Source of the DNA: Sedimentisphaerales bacterium
GTDB lineage: Bacteria > Planctomycetota > Phycisphaerae > Sedimentisphaerales > SG8-4
Assembly (NCBI GenBank): GCA_016932895.1
Contig: JAFGCA010000145.1
Span: forward strand, 1 to 13,588
Length of the DNA stretch: 13,588 nt
Direction: 5' to 3'
Shown: piece by piece, positions 1 to 6,902 of the stretch
Numbering within the stretch: position 1 is the stretch's first letter
Layout: each line of letters begins with the position of its first letter
Notes under the pieces: generated by a model
What the model saw: only the letters and a program-made list of their open reading frames with translations
What the model was told of the DNA's origin: nothing
The model's database searches: none
Made by a program: the position numbers and the translations under genes

Positions 1-141
1 CGCCACGCCGGGCAGGACCAGGCCCGTGGCCTTCTCAATGGCCCCGGAATCCCGGCTCAATTCCACCGGACAGCCGATGTGCCGGAACGCATTGCAGACG
101 CTCTTGACGTTTCCCACGTTGTAATCGATGACGACAATCAT
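1..141 (-). CDS. hisH: Imidazole glycerol phosphate synthase, glutamine amidotransferase subunit (5' part only)
   Basis: The minus strand encodes 47 residues from an ATG at 141 and runs off the left edge. They begin MIVVIDYNVGNVKSV and continue through KATGLVLPGVA. The D-Y-x-x-G-N-x-x-S-V start and the L-x-L-P-G-V oxyanion-strand motif are typical of HisH. HisH makes ammonia from glutamine for HisF, which produces imidazole glycerol phosphate and AICAR in histidine synthesis. The catalytic Cys and the His/Glu pair lie outside the window, so activity cannot be judged. The other class I amidotransferase with a similar start is PdxT, but the N-V-K-S-V and E-L-S-R-D stretch fits HisH better. No good Shine-Dalgarno sits at normal spacing: AGAGGA is about 13 nt upstream. 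The gene diverges from glmS. Confidence 0.85.
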   Translation of the reverse strand, partial: MIVVIDYNVGNVKSVCNAFRHIGCPVELSRDSGAIEKATGLVLPGVA

Positions 142-147
142 CCGAAC

Positions 148-177
148 AGTGTAGTCCTCTTTTCCTGACAGCGTCAA
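148..177 (-). promoter_or_regulatory. Candidate hisH promoter
   Basis: Read on the minus strand there is TTGACG at 177-172, an 18-bp spacer and TACACT at 153-148. The match to the sigma-70 consensus is 5/6 and 4/6. The -10 box ends only 6 bp before the hisH ATG, so transcription would start at or next to the start codon. That would give a nearly leaderless message, consistent with the lack of a well-placed ribosome binding site. Confidence 0.35.
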
Positions 178-192
178 ATCAGAATATCTGAT
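178..192. promoter_or_regulatory. 15-bp inverted repeat between hisH and glmS, possible operator
   Basis: ATCAGA and TCTGAT are perfect 6-bp arms around ATA. The site abuts the proposed hisH -35 box and lies about 23 bp upstream of the proposed glmS -35 box. That is a plausible place for a regulator serving one or both genes. No particular regulator is recognised. Confidence 0.35.
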
Positions 193-214
193 ACGTTGTG
201 TAAGCAAAAATGAT

Positions 215-243
215 TTGCCCTTTTTCCAGTGCTGTTCTACGAT
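215..243 (+). promoter_or_regulatory. Candidate glmS promoter
   Basis: TTGCCC at 215-220, a 17-bp spacer and TACGAT at 238-243 each match the sigma-70 consensus at 4 of 6 positions. The -35 resembles the TTGCCA boxes of the three stronger promoters in this window. It would give a leader of roughly 110 nt before glmS. No glmS ribozyme core was recognised in that leader. Confidence 0.4.
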
Positions 244-358
244 GCCGGGCACCCCAGCGTTTCATGGAAGGTCCGTTTTTCTTCATTTTTAGTTGAGTTT
301 GCGGCCTCGATGGTCGATTGAACAACGAACTTTCGAAACGGAAATTGGGAAGGTGCCT

Positions 359-2218
359 ATGTGTGGTATCGTGGCTTATCTGGGGAAGAAGGCGGCTCAG
401 CCGATCCTGATCGAGGGACTGAAGCGCCTGGAATATCGCGGGTACGACTCGGCCGGTGTGGCCTTGCTGGGCGGCGGCGGCATCAGCGTCAAAAAGACGA
501 GCGGCCGGATCAACGCTCTCGAGCAGGTTTTGGACGGCTCGGGCAGCCACGAGACCCTGGGCATCGGGCACACCCGGTGGGCCACGCACGGCCGGCCTAA
601 CACCGCCAACGCCCATCCCCACGCCGATTACACCGGCAAGATCGCCGTCGTACACAACGGCATCATCGAGAATTACGGCACGCTGCGGACCTGGCTTCGG
701 AGTGAGGGCGTCGCGTTTGCCAGTGAGACCGACACCGAGGTCATCGCCAATCTGATCGGCTATCTCTATGCCAACGAGGCCCAGCTCGACGAAGATGACG
801 CGTCGCGCGCCTTCGAATGGGCGGTTCAGCAGGCCCTGCAAAAGCTCCACGGCACGTTCGGCCTGGCGATTCTCTGCAGCGATTGTCCCGGCACGCTCAT
901 CGGCGCCAAGCGCGGCAGCCCCCTGATTCTGGGCGTGGGCGACAGCGAGTACATCCTGGCCTCGGACGCCGCAGCCATCGTCGAGCATACGACCCAGGCC
1001 ATCTACCTCTCGGACAACGAGATGGTGATGGTCGGGCCCGACGGCTTCCACACCAAGACCATGGACAACGTCGTCGTGACGAAGGACCTCAAGGAGATCG
1101 AGTTCTCGCTGGAACAGATCGAGCTGGGCGGCTTCGAGCATCACATGCTCAAGGAGGTCTTCGAGCAGCCCGAATCGCTGCATACGTGCATGGGCGGCCG
1201 GATCGACACGCGCAACGGGCGAATCAAGCTGGGCGGTGTCGCCGAGCATCTGCGGGAGCTGACCCGCGCCCGCCACGTGATCTTTACCGCCTGCGGTACG
1301 GCGTTCCACGCCGGGCTCGTGGGCGAGTTCCTGCTGGAGCAGCTCGCGCGCATTCCGGCCGAGACCGAGTACGCCAGCGAGTTTCGCTATCGCAATCCCA
1401 TCATCGGCGACCGCGCCGTCGTCGTGGCGATCAGCCAGTCCGGGGAAACCGCCGACACGCTCGCGGCCGTGGAGCAGGCCAAGGAGCGCGGTGCGACCGT
1501 GCTGGGCGTCGTCAACGTCGTGGGCTCGACGATTGCCCGGACCACCGACGCCGGCATCTACCTCCACGTCGGGCCCGAGATCGGCGTGGCCAGCACCAAG
1601 GCTTTCACCGCCCAGGTGGCGGTGCTGACGATGCTGGCGATCGAGCTGGGTCGCCGGCGGCACATCCGCAGCGATGAAGCGGCCGCGTACATGGAGGCCC
1701 TGGCGGGCGTGCCCGACAAGATCACGCAAATCCTCCAGCAGTCGGACCACATCAGAGAGATCGCCGCGGCCAATGTCGACAAGGAGAACTGGCTGTTTCT
1801 GGGTCGGGGGATCAATTATCCCGTCGCGCTCGAAGGGGCGCTGAAGCTCAAGGAAATCAGTTACATTCACGCCGAGGGTCTGCCGGCGGCCGAGATGAAG
1901 CACGGGCCCATCGCCCTGATCGCCGACGGGATGCCGGCGGTGTTTATCGCCACGGCCGGACCGCAGTACGACAAGATCATGGGCAACATCGAAGAGGTCC
2001 GGGCCCGCGGCGGCAAGGTCATCGTCGTGGCCACCGAAGGCGATACGCAGATCGGGCGGCACGCCGATCATCTGATCACCATCCCGGATATGCCGGAACT
2101 CTTCCAGCCCTTGCTCACCGTCATTCCCCTGCAATTGCTGGCTTATCACGCCGCCGTGCTTCGCGGCCACGACGTCGATAAACCCCGCAACCTTGCCAAG
2201 AGCGTTACCGTCGAATAG
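359..2218 (+). CDS. glmS: Glutamine--fructose-6-phosphate aminotransferase (isomerizing)
   Basis: This 619-residue protein makes glucosamine-6-phosphate from fructose-6-phosphate and glutamine, the first step towards UDP-GlcNAc for peptidoglycan. The start at 359 is chosen because it gives MCGIVAYLG, placing the catalytic Cys at position 2, where Met removal exposes it. GGGAAGG lies 5 nt upstream. An upstream in-frame ATG at 293 would bury the Cys. Residues 2 to about 230 are the N-terminal glutaminase, with HTRWATHG at 71-78, HNGIIENY at 99-106 and ETDTE at 123-127. Two SIS sugar-isomerase domains follow: TACGTAFHAG near 310, SQSGETADT at 359-367, then LGRGINYPVALEGALKLKE at 481-499 and KHGP at 514-517. 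The C-terminus ends NLAKSVTVE, with the Schiff-base lysine at 614. The length is normal for the family and all key residues are present. It stands alone, divergent from hisH. Confidence 0.97.
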   Translation: MCGIVAYLGKKAAQPILIEGLKRLEYRGYDSAGVALLGGGGISVKKTSGRINALEQVLDGSGSHETLGIGHTRWATHGRPNTANAHPHADYTGKIAVVHNGIIENYGTLRTWLRSEGVAFASETDTEVIANLIGYLYANEAQLDEDDASRAFEWAVQQALQKLHGTFGLAILCSDCPGTLIGAKRGSPLILGVGDSEYILASDAAAIVEHTTQAIYLSDNEMVMVGPDGFHTKTMDNVVVTKDLKEIEFSLEQIELGGFEHHMLKEVFEQPESLHTCMGGRIDTRNGRIKLGGVAEHLRELTRARHVIFTACGTAFHAGLVGEFLLEQLARIPAETEYASEFRYRNPIIGDRAVVVAISQSGETADTLAAVEQAKERGATVLGVVNVVGSTIARTTDAGIYLHVGPEIGVASTKAFTAQVAVLTMLAIELGRRRHIRSDEAAAYMEALAGVPDKITQILQQSDHIREIAAANVDKENWLFLGRGINYPVALEGALKLKEISYIHAEGLPAAEMKHGPIALIADGMPAVFIATAGPQYDKIMGNIEEVRARGGKVIVVATEGDTQIGRHADHLITIPDMPELFQPLLTVIPLQLLAYHAAVLRGHDVDKPRNLAKSVTVE

Positions 2219-2251
2219 CTTAGTACCGCGTTTCTCAATTCGTGTGATGGT

Positions 2252-2328
2252 AGATTGCTTCGCTTCGCTCGCAATGACACGAAGGACTCGTGTATGTCAT
2301 TGCGAGGAACGCAGCGACGAAGCAATCT
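2252..2328. repeat. Dispersed hairpin repeat (CEERSDEAIS type)
   Basis: The left arm at 2252-2280 reads AGATTGCTTCG...CGCAATGACAC. The right arm at 2296-2328 reads GTCATTGCGAGG...CGAAGCAATCT. They pair as a long imperfect hairpin, and ACACGA (2277-2282) pairs with TCGTGT (2288-2293) at the tip. Translated on the plus strand, the right arm gives CHCEERSDEAIS. I know this peptide signature from spurious ORFs in many unrelated bacterial genomes, where it marks a dispersed palindromic element. It lies 33 bp after the glmS stop, so its RNA hairpin could also help end glmS transcription, although no U-tract follows. No transposase is associated. A non-autonomous, MITE-like origin is inferred. Confidence 0.8.
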
Positions 2329-2342
2329 CCTTTCCACGACAG

Positions 2343-2357
2343 TCGCAAGGCTTGCGA
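2343..2357. repeat. 15-bp perfect inverted repeat
   Basis: TCGCAAG and CTTGCGA form perfect 7-bp arms around a single G, 14 bp after the large hairpin repeat. It may belong to the same dispersed unit or be a separate protein-binding site upstream of the pseudopilin. Nothing in the sequence decides between these. Confidence 0.5.
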
Positions 2358-2408
2358 AATGCAGTATTGGCCCTTAGTCTGCAGGATCGAAAGGCATTGG
2401 CTATACGC

Positions 2409-3131
2409 GTGCGTGGTAACGGAAAACCCGACGGAGCTTTGTCTCCGGGATTTACGCTGATCGAGCTGCTGGTCGTTCTGGCAGTGGTCGCCGTCCTGCT
2501 GTCCATCCTGATCCCCTCGCTGCGGAGGGCGCGGATTACCGCGTATCGCGCCGGCTGCGCGAGCAACCTGCGGCAGATCAACCTGGGCCTGAACATGTAC
2601 CTCGACGATAGCGACGGCATCTACCCGTGCGCCGAGGACCCCGTCTCGACCGATCCGGTCTACTGGCTGTGGATGGGGCGGGGCTGGCGCCCGTTGGTGC
2701 GGCCGTATCTCGGCGGCTCCGGCGATGCCCGCGACCCCTCGGTGTTGCTCTGTCCCGAGGATCGCAGCGACCCGGCGATGTACGAATCGACCAGCTACGC
2801 CTATTCCATGGCCTTCTACCACAGCCCCGAGCAGATCGACGCCATGAGCGACAAGAGCGATACCTACACCAATCCCCGGTCCTCCATCGGCCAGAGACGT
2901 CACGACGTGACGCTGCCGGCGGCGAAGATCCTCCTGGGCGAGTGGTTCAGCAACCATTTTCCCCTCGACGACGAGCAGGGGTGGTGGAACTGGCAGGGGG
3001 CGCGGAATTTCCTCTTCGCCGACGGGCACGGCGCCTTCCTCAAGGCCGAGCAGATTCTGCCGGCCCGCGACGGCCTGCCCAACGCCAACCTCACCATTGG
3101 CGGCAGCAAGGGCCGGGACATTGCGCCGTAG
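2409..3131 (+). CDS. Type II secretion / prepilin-like protein with N-terminal methylation motif
   Basis: From a GTG at 2409 this encodes 240 residues. The leader MRGNGKPDGALSPG ends in Gly14, followed by FTLIELL with Glu19 at the +5 position. That is the cleavage and N-methylation signal read by prepilin peptidase. A hydrophobic helix covers about 15-36. The middle is soluble and ends with FADGHGAFL near 203-211, a motif common in planctomycetal pseudopilins related to the DUF1559 group. Such proteins are thought to be minor pseudopilins of a secretion or envelope apparatus, but the cargo is unknown. The start is uncertain. No ATG lies between the repeat and the leader, TTG at 2397 is an alternative, and the only purine-rich site (AAAGG, about 2390-2394) is 14 nt from the GTG. 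The open frame continues upstream through the repeat to 2193, but that part is repeat-derived. It stands alone, with no assembly genes nearby. Confidence 0.75.
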   Translation: MRGNGKPDGALSPGFTLIELLVVLAVVAVLLSILIPSLRRARITAYRAGCASNLRQINLGLNMYLDDSDGIYPCAEDPVSTDPVYWLWMGRGWRPLVRPYLGGSGDARDPSVLLCPEDRSDPAMYESTSYAYSMAFYHSPEQIDAMSDKSDTYTNPRSSIGQRRHDVTLPAAKILLGEWFSNHFPLDDEQGWWNWQGARNFLFADGHGAFLKAEQILPARDGLPNANLTIGGSKGRDIAP

Positions 3132-3204
3132 CACCGGATCTTGGTTCGAGTCAGACAGGGGCAACCATATGGACACGCCGATGAGTAGCAGGGGAGAACG
3201 ATCA

Positions 3205-3645
3205 ATGCAGCGACAAACGGACACGGATTGGTGCAGCGTCACATCAGAGCATCTGTTTGGGAAACGTCTGGCATATCGAGCCGCAGTTTTCCTCATCCTT
3301 TCCGTGGCTTCCTGCGTGGCATTCGTGCAAACGGAATGGCCGCAGGTCGTCCTGTCCCGGGACGGCACGCCTGTTTCGTTCGAGGTCCACGGAGCCGGCG
3401 AACCGACCCTCGTGTTCGTGCATGGCTGGTGTTGCGATGCCCGTTATTGGCGCGCTCAGATCCCCCACTTTGCGAAGCAGCATCGCGTGGTGACGCTCGA
3501 TCTCGCGGGCCACGGCCACTCGGGCACAGCACGGTCACAGTATTCCATGCAGGCTTTCGGTGAGGACGTGCGCGCCGTGACGGAAGCCGTCGGCGCCGAT
3601 CACGCGATCTTGGTGGGACACTCCATGGGCGGTGCGTCATCTTGA
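3205..3645 (+). pseudogene. Alpha/beta hydrolase, truncated after the nucleophile elbow
   Basis: This 146-residue frame is the N-terminal half of an alpha/beta hydrolase. FVHGW at 71-75 is the oxyanion-hole motif, TLDLAGHGHSG at 97-107 is the strand-loop after beta-4, and GHSMGG at 138-143 contains the nucleophile Ser140. Family members usually continue for another 120-150 residues with a cap domain and the catalytic Asp and His. Here the frame ends S-S-stop right after GHSMGGA. The other two forward frames after the break do not resume a hydrolase. The start at 3205 is preferred because GGGAG lies 8 nt upstream; in-frame ATGs at 3169 and 3181 are possible. A hydrophobic stretch at 24-41 includes VASC, a possible lipobox, suggesting an exported lipoprotein originally. 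The lost half implies an inactive remnant made by deletion or insertion at about 3640. Confidence 0.7.
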
Positions 3646-3970
3646 CGGCGCCGGGGCGGGGGGGCAAGCAAAAGTGCCGGGGCAGTAGGTACAAGGAGGT
3701 AGGCGCTCCGGAATACCGGATTGTGTTGGCCTTTAGAAGGCATGTCCTGACGCCCCAGGCTGTTCCAACCTCATACCTGGCATTTGGACCAGTACTCCAC
3801 TGCTCCGACGGTAGCAATCTACCACCACCGTTGTGCAAGTGCAAGATCAAAGTTTTCAAAGAGCCCACTTGCGTGTCAACGTTCTGCCGCCTCCGAGGGT
3901 GGCAACGTCAAGGACGCAGGCTTTCGCGATGCGGTCACGCGCATGCCGGGGTGTTCTCACAGGCACGCGC
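3646..3970. other. Gene-free stretch between hydrolase remnant and GH116 gene
   Basis: About 325 bp without a recognisable gene on either strand. It begins with a very G-rich patch (GGGGCGGGGGGGC near 3653-3665) in which GCCGGGGC occurs twice. It holds small hairpins, including GGTAG-caat-CTACC at 3810-3823. Composition is more AT-rich in the middle than in neighbouring genes. It could be the debris of whatever replaced the hydrolase 3' half, or an untranslated structured segment. I do not recognise an insertion-sequence end, intron core or transposase fragment. No clear intrinsic terminator for the converging GH116 gene was seen. Confidence 0.5.
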
Positions 3971-6592
3971 TCACGGGGCCGCTTGACGGTTGACCGTGAA
4001 GGTGGCCGTGCCGCCGTGTGCGAGGGTCAGCCGTTTCTTGAAGTCCTTGGTGCCGAAGTTACGCAGGGCGAAGCGCGACAGGGTCAGTTCGCCATGCAGG
4101 ACGGCGAGTTTCACTTCCATCTTGCCGCCGGAGCGCTGGAGCGTACAGCTGCCCCAGGCGTAGCCGTTGGACCAGAAATGGGTGCCTTCATTATGGGCGA
4201 AGGTCATGGACCTTTCTACGCCGGAGTAGTGGAATCCGGTCAATGCCAGAACGGCGGCCCAGCTCGCCATGGCGCGGGCGTAGTGGTGCCCGCACTCGGC
4301 CTCGTCGAACGGGCTGCGCTTGCGCCCGTCGTAGCGGTCGCGGATGTTCCGGATGCATTTGAGCCCCTCATCGGTCTGGCCTTCGTAGAGCATCCCGACG
4401 GCGGCGGCGTACTCAAAGCCGGTCATGACCTCACTGAAATAGGGGAACGGGTTCTCGGGCCGGTCCTTCGGGTAGCTGGCCATCAGCAGGGCCGATTCGT
4501 CGCCCAGGGCGAAGCTCCGCATGCAGTTGAAATGGCCGTAGAGGCCGCTGCGGTAGTTGTACTTCATAATGGCCTCAAGCGTCCGCTTGACGTGGTCGGG
4601 CTCGACGAGGTAGCCGAGGCCGCAGACGTGGGCCATGTACTGGCCGACGAGCTGGTCCACGAGGCAGCCCGCGCCGAGCTGGTAGTCCGGCTTGGTGGGG
4701 TCCTTGGCGCCCATGCCCACCAGCAGGCTGACGGCGATCTCGGATTCGTCTTTCGGGGGCCGGATGTGGTGCTCGTAGTATTCGCCGTTGAACAGGTTGC
4801 CGTCGATCCAGGTTCGGCCCTGCTGGAAGAGCTTCCGGCACGTCGCGGCGAAGCGCCCGTCCCCGACGTGGCCGGCCATTTCCCCGGCGGCGCGGAGCGC
4901 GCCGAGGTACCAGATGCCCATCTGTGGATTCGGCCCATAGTACTCGACGTCCATCGTGTTGTGCTGGCAGCCGTCCATGACGCCGTCCTGGTCGGCGTCC
5001 CAGCCGCCGGGGATCCAGCAGAACTCCACGGCCTTCTTGACGTGCGGCCACAGGCTCTCGAGCATCTCGTCGTTGCCCGAGAGCTGCCAGTCGCGGTACA
5101 CCTTCATGATGCAGCCCATCTGGCCGTCGGCGGCGGCTTTGCCGAATTGCTGGGCCCGCTCTAACGGCAGGTTGACGCGGAAGCTCATCAGGCCTTCTTC
5201 GTTGGTGGCGTGGGCGAATTCCACTTCGCGCATCTTGCAGGCCAGCGCGCCGAACAGGAACGCGGTCGCCTGCTCGTAGTTCCAGACGTGGGTGCAGGAA
5301 CCGTGACAGCAGCCTTTGGTGTTGCACGAGCCTTCGTAGCCGTAGAACCGGCCGTCTTCGGTGCGAAAGCAGGTCTGGGTGCGGAGCGTGCTGATGTTGA
5401 ACAAAGCGGCCTCCTTGACCACTTCGGGCAGGTCGCTGTCGCAGAACGCTCGTACGAACCGGACCGTTTTTTCCTCGAGCGCATCGAGCTGAGCGCCCGT
5501 CTTCTCGGCGACCTCCCAGGCGTCCTCGTACCGGGTCGTGTAGTAGTTGCCGATGCGGTCGCCTTCGTTGCCCTTCGGTGTCCAGGTGATGCGATTGGGG
5601 AAATGCCAGGCGATCAGGAACGTCACCGGCACCGCCTGCCGGGGTGGGACGGTCACTTCGACCGCCAGGGAGGCCATCGGCGTGTCCTCGCCGGTTTCCT
5701 TACGCGGTTCGAGCCGGCCGTCGGCGCTGAAGTCGTCCCAGAAATCCAGGGCCGAGCCTCCCCAGCCGCCACGCACCCACGCGAGGCGGTGCGTGGTCTT
5801 GCCGGCGGTGGTGGCCAGGGCGATGGTGCCCCACTGTTCGGCGCCGGGGGTGACGCCCTCGGAGGACATGAAGATGCCTTTGACGTGCGCGCTGTGGCGA
5901 TACACGTTGCGGTTGGCCTTGCTGCCGACGTAGACCGGGTCGCCTTTCCAGTCTTTGCTCTGGCCCGAACCGTCGATGCCGATGAAGTTGGGCAGGCTGC
6001 CGCAGACGGAGGCCTCGATCGTGTCGTCGGTCTTGTTACGCAGGACGTATCGCAGGATCGCTGCCGGGATGCCGCTGGTTTCGGCATCGGCGGGCACAAG
6101 CGGATTGAACGCCTCGATTGTGACGTCGATGGGCATGTCCGCATCGGCCAGCATGACCTGCCCCAGGGGATAGGCGGCCGCGAAACTGCACTTGCGAAAA
6201 CGCGGCAGACCATGATTCGGGGCCGTGCTGCCGTGGCTTTCTTCGTAGGCCGACAGTTCCAGGGGGCCCTCCAGCGCGCGGGTACGGGTTCGGCCTTGCG
6301 GCGACTTCGTGAAAACGGCAAAGAACGGTCCGAACGGGCCTTTCAAGGGCACGAACCCTTTGGCCGGGCGGTTCATGATCTCCCAGTCGCGCAGGTCCCC
6401 CCGGCCGCCGAGCGACACGGTCCCGGTCCCGATCCCGCCGAGCGGCAGAGCGATCCGCGCCAGGTGCTCCTGGTCGTAGCGTTTCAGAATGGGCCAGCCC
6501 GCGATGTTGTCCCGGGCCGAGACGAACCTGGAGCCGCAGGCACAGCAGACCAGCGCGAGCAACATCAGACAAGATGAGAAATGGCGATTCAT
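3971..6592 (-). CDS. Secreted GH116-family glycoside hydrolase (beta-glucosidase / GBA2-like)
   Basis: This 873-residue protein starts at 6592 behind a strong AGGAGG site 5 nt away (plus 6598-6603). Residues 1-26 look like a signal peptide ending V-S-A before Arg27. C-C-A-C at 16-19 is not a standard lipobox, so type I cleavage is preferred. Residues 45 to about 330 form the N-terminal beta domain (IALPLGGIGTGTVSLGGRGD). The catalytic (alpha/alpha)6 domain covers about 385-860. By alignment from memory with human GBA2, Glu420 in FYGYEGS corresponds to the nucleophile and Asp548 in HNTMDVEYYGPN to the acid/base. The conserved GCCHGSCTHVWNYEQ at 427-441 follows the nucleophile. Family enzymes split beta-glucosides, beta-xylosides or glucosylceramide; the substrate here cannot be told. 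Export suggests polysaccharide or glycolipid breakdown outside the cytoplasm. No transporter or regulator gene adjoins it. Length is normal and the frame is intact. Confidence 0.88.
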   Translation of the reverse strand: MNRHFSSCLMLLALVCCACGSRFVSARDNIAGWPILKRYDQEHLARIALPLGGIGTGTVSLGGRGDLRDWEIMNRPAKGFVPLKGPFGPFFAVFTKSPQGRTRTRALEGPLELSAYEESHGSTAPNHGLPRFRKCSFAAAYPLGQVMLADADMPIDVTIEAFNPLVPADAETSGIPAAILRYVLRNKTDDTIEASVCGSLPNFIGIDGSGQSKDWKGDPVYVGSKANRNVYRHSAHVKGIFMSSEGVTPGAEQWGTIALATTAGKTTHRLAWVRGGWGGSALDFWDDFSADGRLEPRKETGEDTPMASLAVEVTVPPRQAVPVTFLIAWHFPNRITWTPKGNEGDRIGNYYTTRYEDAWEVAEKTGAQLDALEEKTVRFVRAFCDSDLPEVVKEAALFNISTLRTQTCFRTEDGRFYGYEGSCNTKGCCHGSCTHVWNYEQATAFLFGALACKMREVEFAHATNEEGLMSFRVNLPLERAQQFGKAAADGQMGCIMKVYRDWQLSGNDEMLESLWPHVKKAVEFCWIPGGWDADQDGVMDGCQHNTMDVEYYGPNPQMGIWYLGALRAAGEMAGHVGDGRFAATCRKLFQQGRTWIDGNLFNGEYYEHHIRPPKDESEIAVSLLVGMGAKDPTKPDYQLGAGCLVDQLVGQYMAHVCGLGYLVEPDHVKRTLEAIMKYNYRSGLYGHFNCMRSFALGDESALLMASYPKDRPENPFPYFSEVMTGFEYAAAVGMLYEGQTDEGLKCIRNIRDRYDGRKRSPFDEAECGHHYARAMASWAAVLALTGFHYSGVERSMTFAHNEGTHFWSNGYAWGSCTLQRSGGKMEVKLAVLHGELTLSRFALRNFGTKDFKKRLTLAHGGTATFTVNRQAAP

Positions 6593-6645
6593 GGCAACCT
6601 CCTGATTACATGCGACAGTGGCAGATGCGCAATCACTCGTCTCGG

Positions 6646-6674
6646 AATATAGAGCGCCGGCGCTCCCGTGGCAA
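6646..6674 (-). promoter_or_regulatory. Promoter of the GH116 gene
   Basis: On the minus strand TTGCCA (6674-6669), a 17-bp spacer and TATATT (6651-6646) match the sigma-70 consensus at 5/6 in both boxes with ideal spacing. Transcription would begin near 6639, giving a leader of about 45 nt with the AGGAGG site. The layout is almost identical to the dapB promoter. Confidence 0.75.
6652..6665. promoter_or_regulatory. Perfect 14-bp palindrome inside the GH116 promoter spacer, candidate operator
   Basis: GAGCGCCGGCGCTC is perfectly self-complementary and fills 14 of the 17 bp between the -35 and -10 boxes, directly next to the -10. A dimeric repressor bound here would block RNA polymerase. Such control would fit a sugar-hydrolase gene, but the regulator is not in the window. 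The site is all G+C except for its ends, so chance occurrence in GC-rich DNA is possible. Confidence 0.5.
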
Positions 6675-6743
6675 CGCCGATGGCGGAATCCGGCCCGGAA
6701 TGCCGATCCCGGCCCAGCCCTCCGGCCGAAACCGCCCGCACGA

Positions 6744-6790
6744 CGCCAAATTGGGTTTGTTTGGCGCGCAACGCCGCCGAAACTCCCGGT
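6744..6790. repeat. Isolated diverged copy of the 72-bp repeat core
   Basis: GCCAAATTGGGTTTGTTTGG at 6745-6764, followed by CGCGCAACGC and ending near CTCCCGG, matches the first half of the tandem units at 6903-7190. It sits about 110 bp before the array and lacks the second half of the unit, so it is a partial or decayed copy. Confidence 0.65.
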
Positions 6791-6792
6791 GG

Positions 6793-6823
6793 TTCACCAC
6801 AGAGGCACAGAGATCGCAGAGTA
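6793..6823. repeat. Fragment of a dispersed repeat (ACCACAGAGGCACAGAG type)
   Basis: The segment TTCACCACAGAGGCACAGAG and the next 11 bases read FTTEAQRSQ or HHRGTEIAE on the plus strand, and end SAISVPLW on the minus strand. I know these peptides from spurious ORFs in many unrelated bacterial genomes, where they mark a widespread intergenic repeat. Only a short piece is present. It separates the isolated copy of the 72-bp core from the array. Flanking DNA to about 6870 is AT-rich with no gene seen. Confidence 0.6.
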
Positions 6824-6902
6824 GGATGTATAACTTATTTCTATATCAGGATTTACATTCACCTCCATGATCTCCCCGTCTTCGCGCCAGGGCTTTGCGG
6901 TC

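Noticed and set aside
244..358. glmS ribozyme in the glmS leader
   Set aside because: The leader is only about 110 nt, I could not find the ribozyme core, and the element is mainly known from Gram-positive bacteria.
179..2170. 663-codon minus-strand frame opposite glmS
   Set aside because: It is antisense to a complete, motif-rich glmS. Long antisense frames are common in GC-rich DNA, and the peptide has no recognisable domain.
3132..3170. tRNA-like 3' end (GGTTCGAGTC ... GGGGCAACCA)
   Set aside because: The T-arm would have mismatched stem pairs, and the upstream DNA is the pseudopilin coding region with no D-arm, anticodon arm or matching acceptor strand. A tRNA-derived attachment remnant cannot be excluded but has no partner in the window.
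3833..6577. Long plus-strand frames opposite the GH116 gene (443 and 455 codons)
   Set aside because: They mirror the codon pattern of the intact minus-strand enzyme and show no domain motif or ribosome site.
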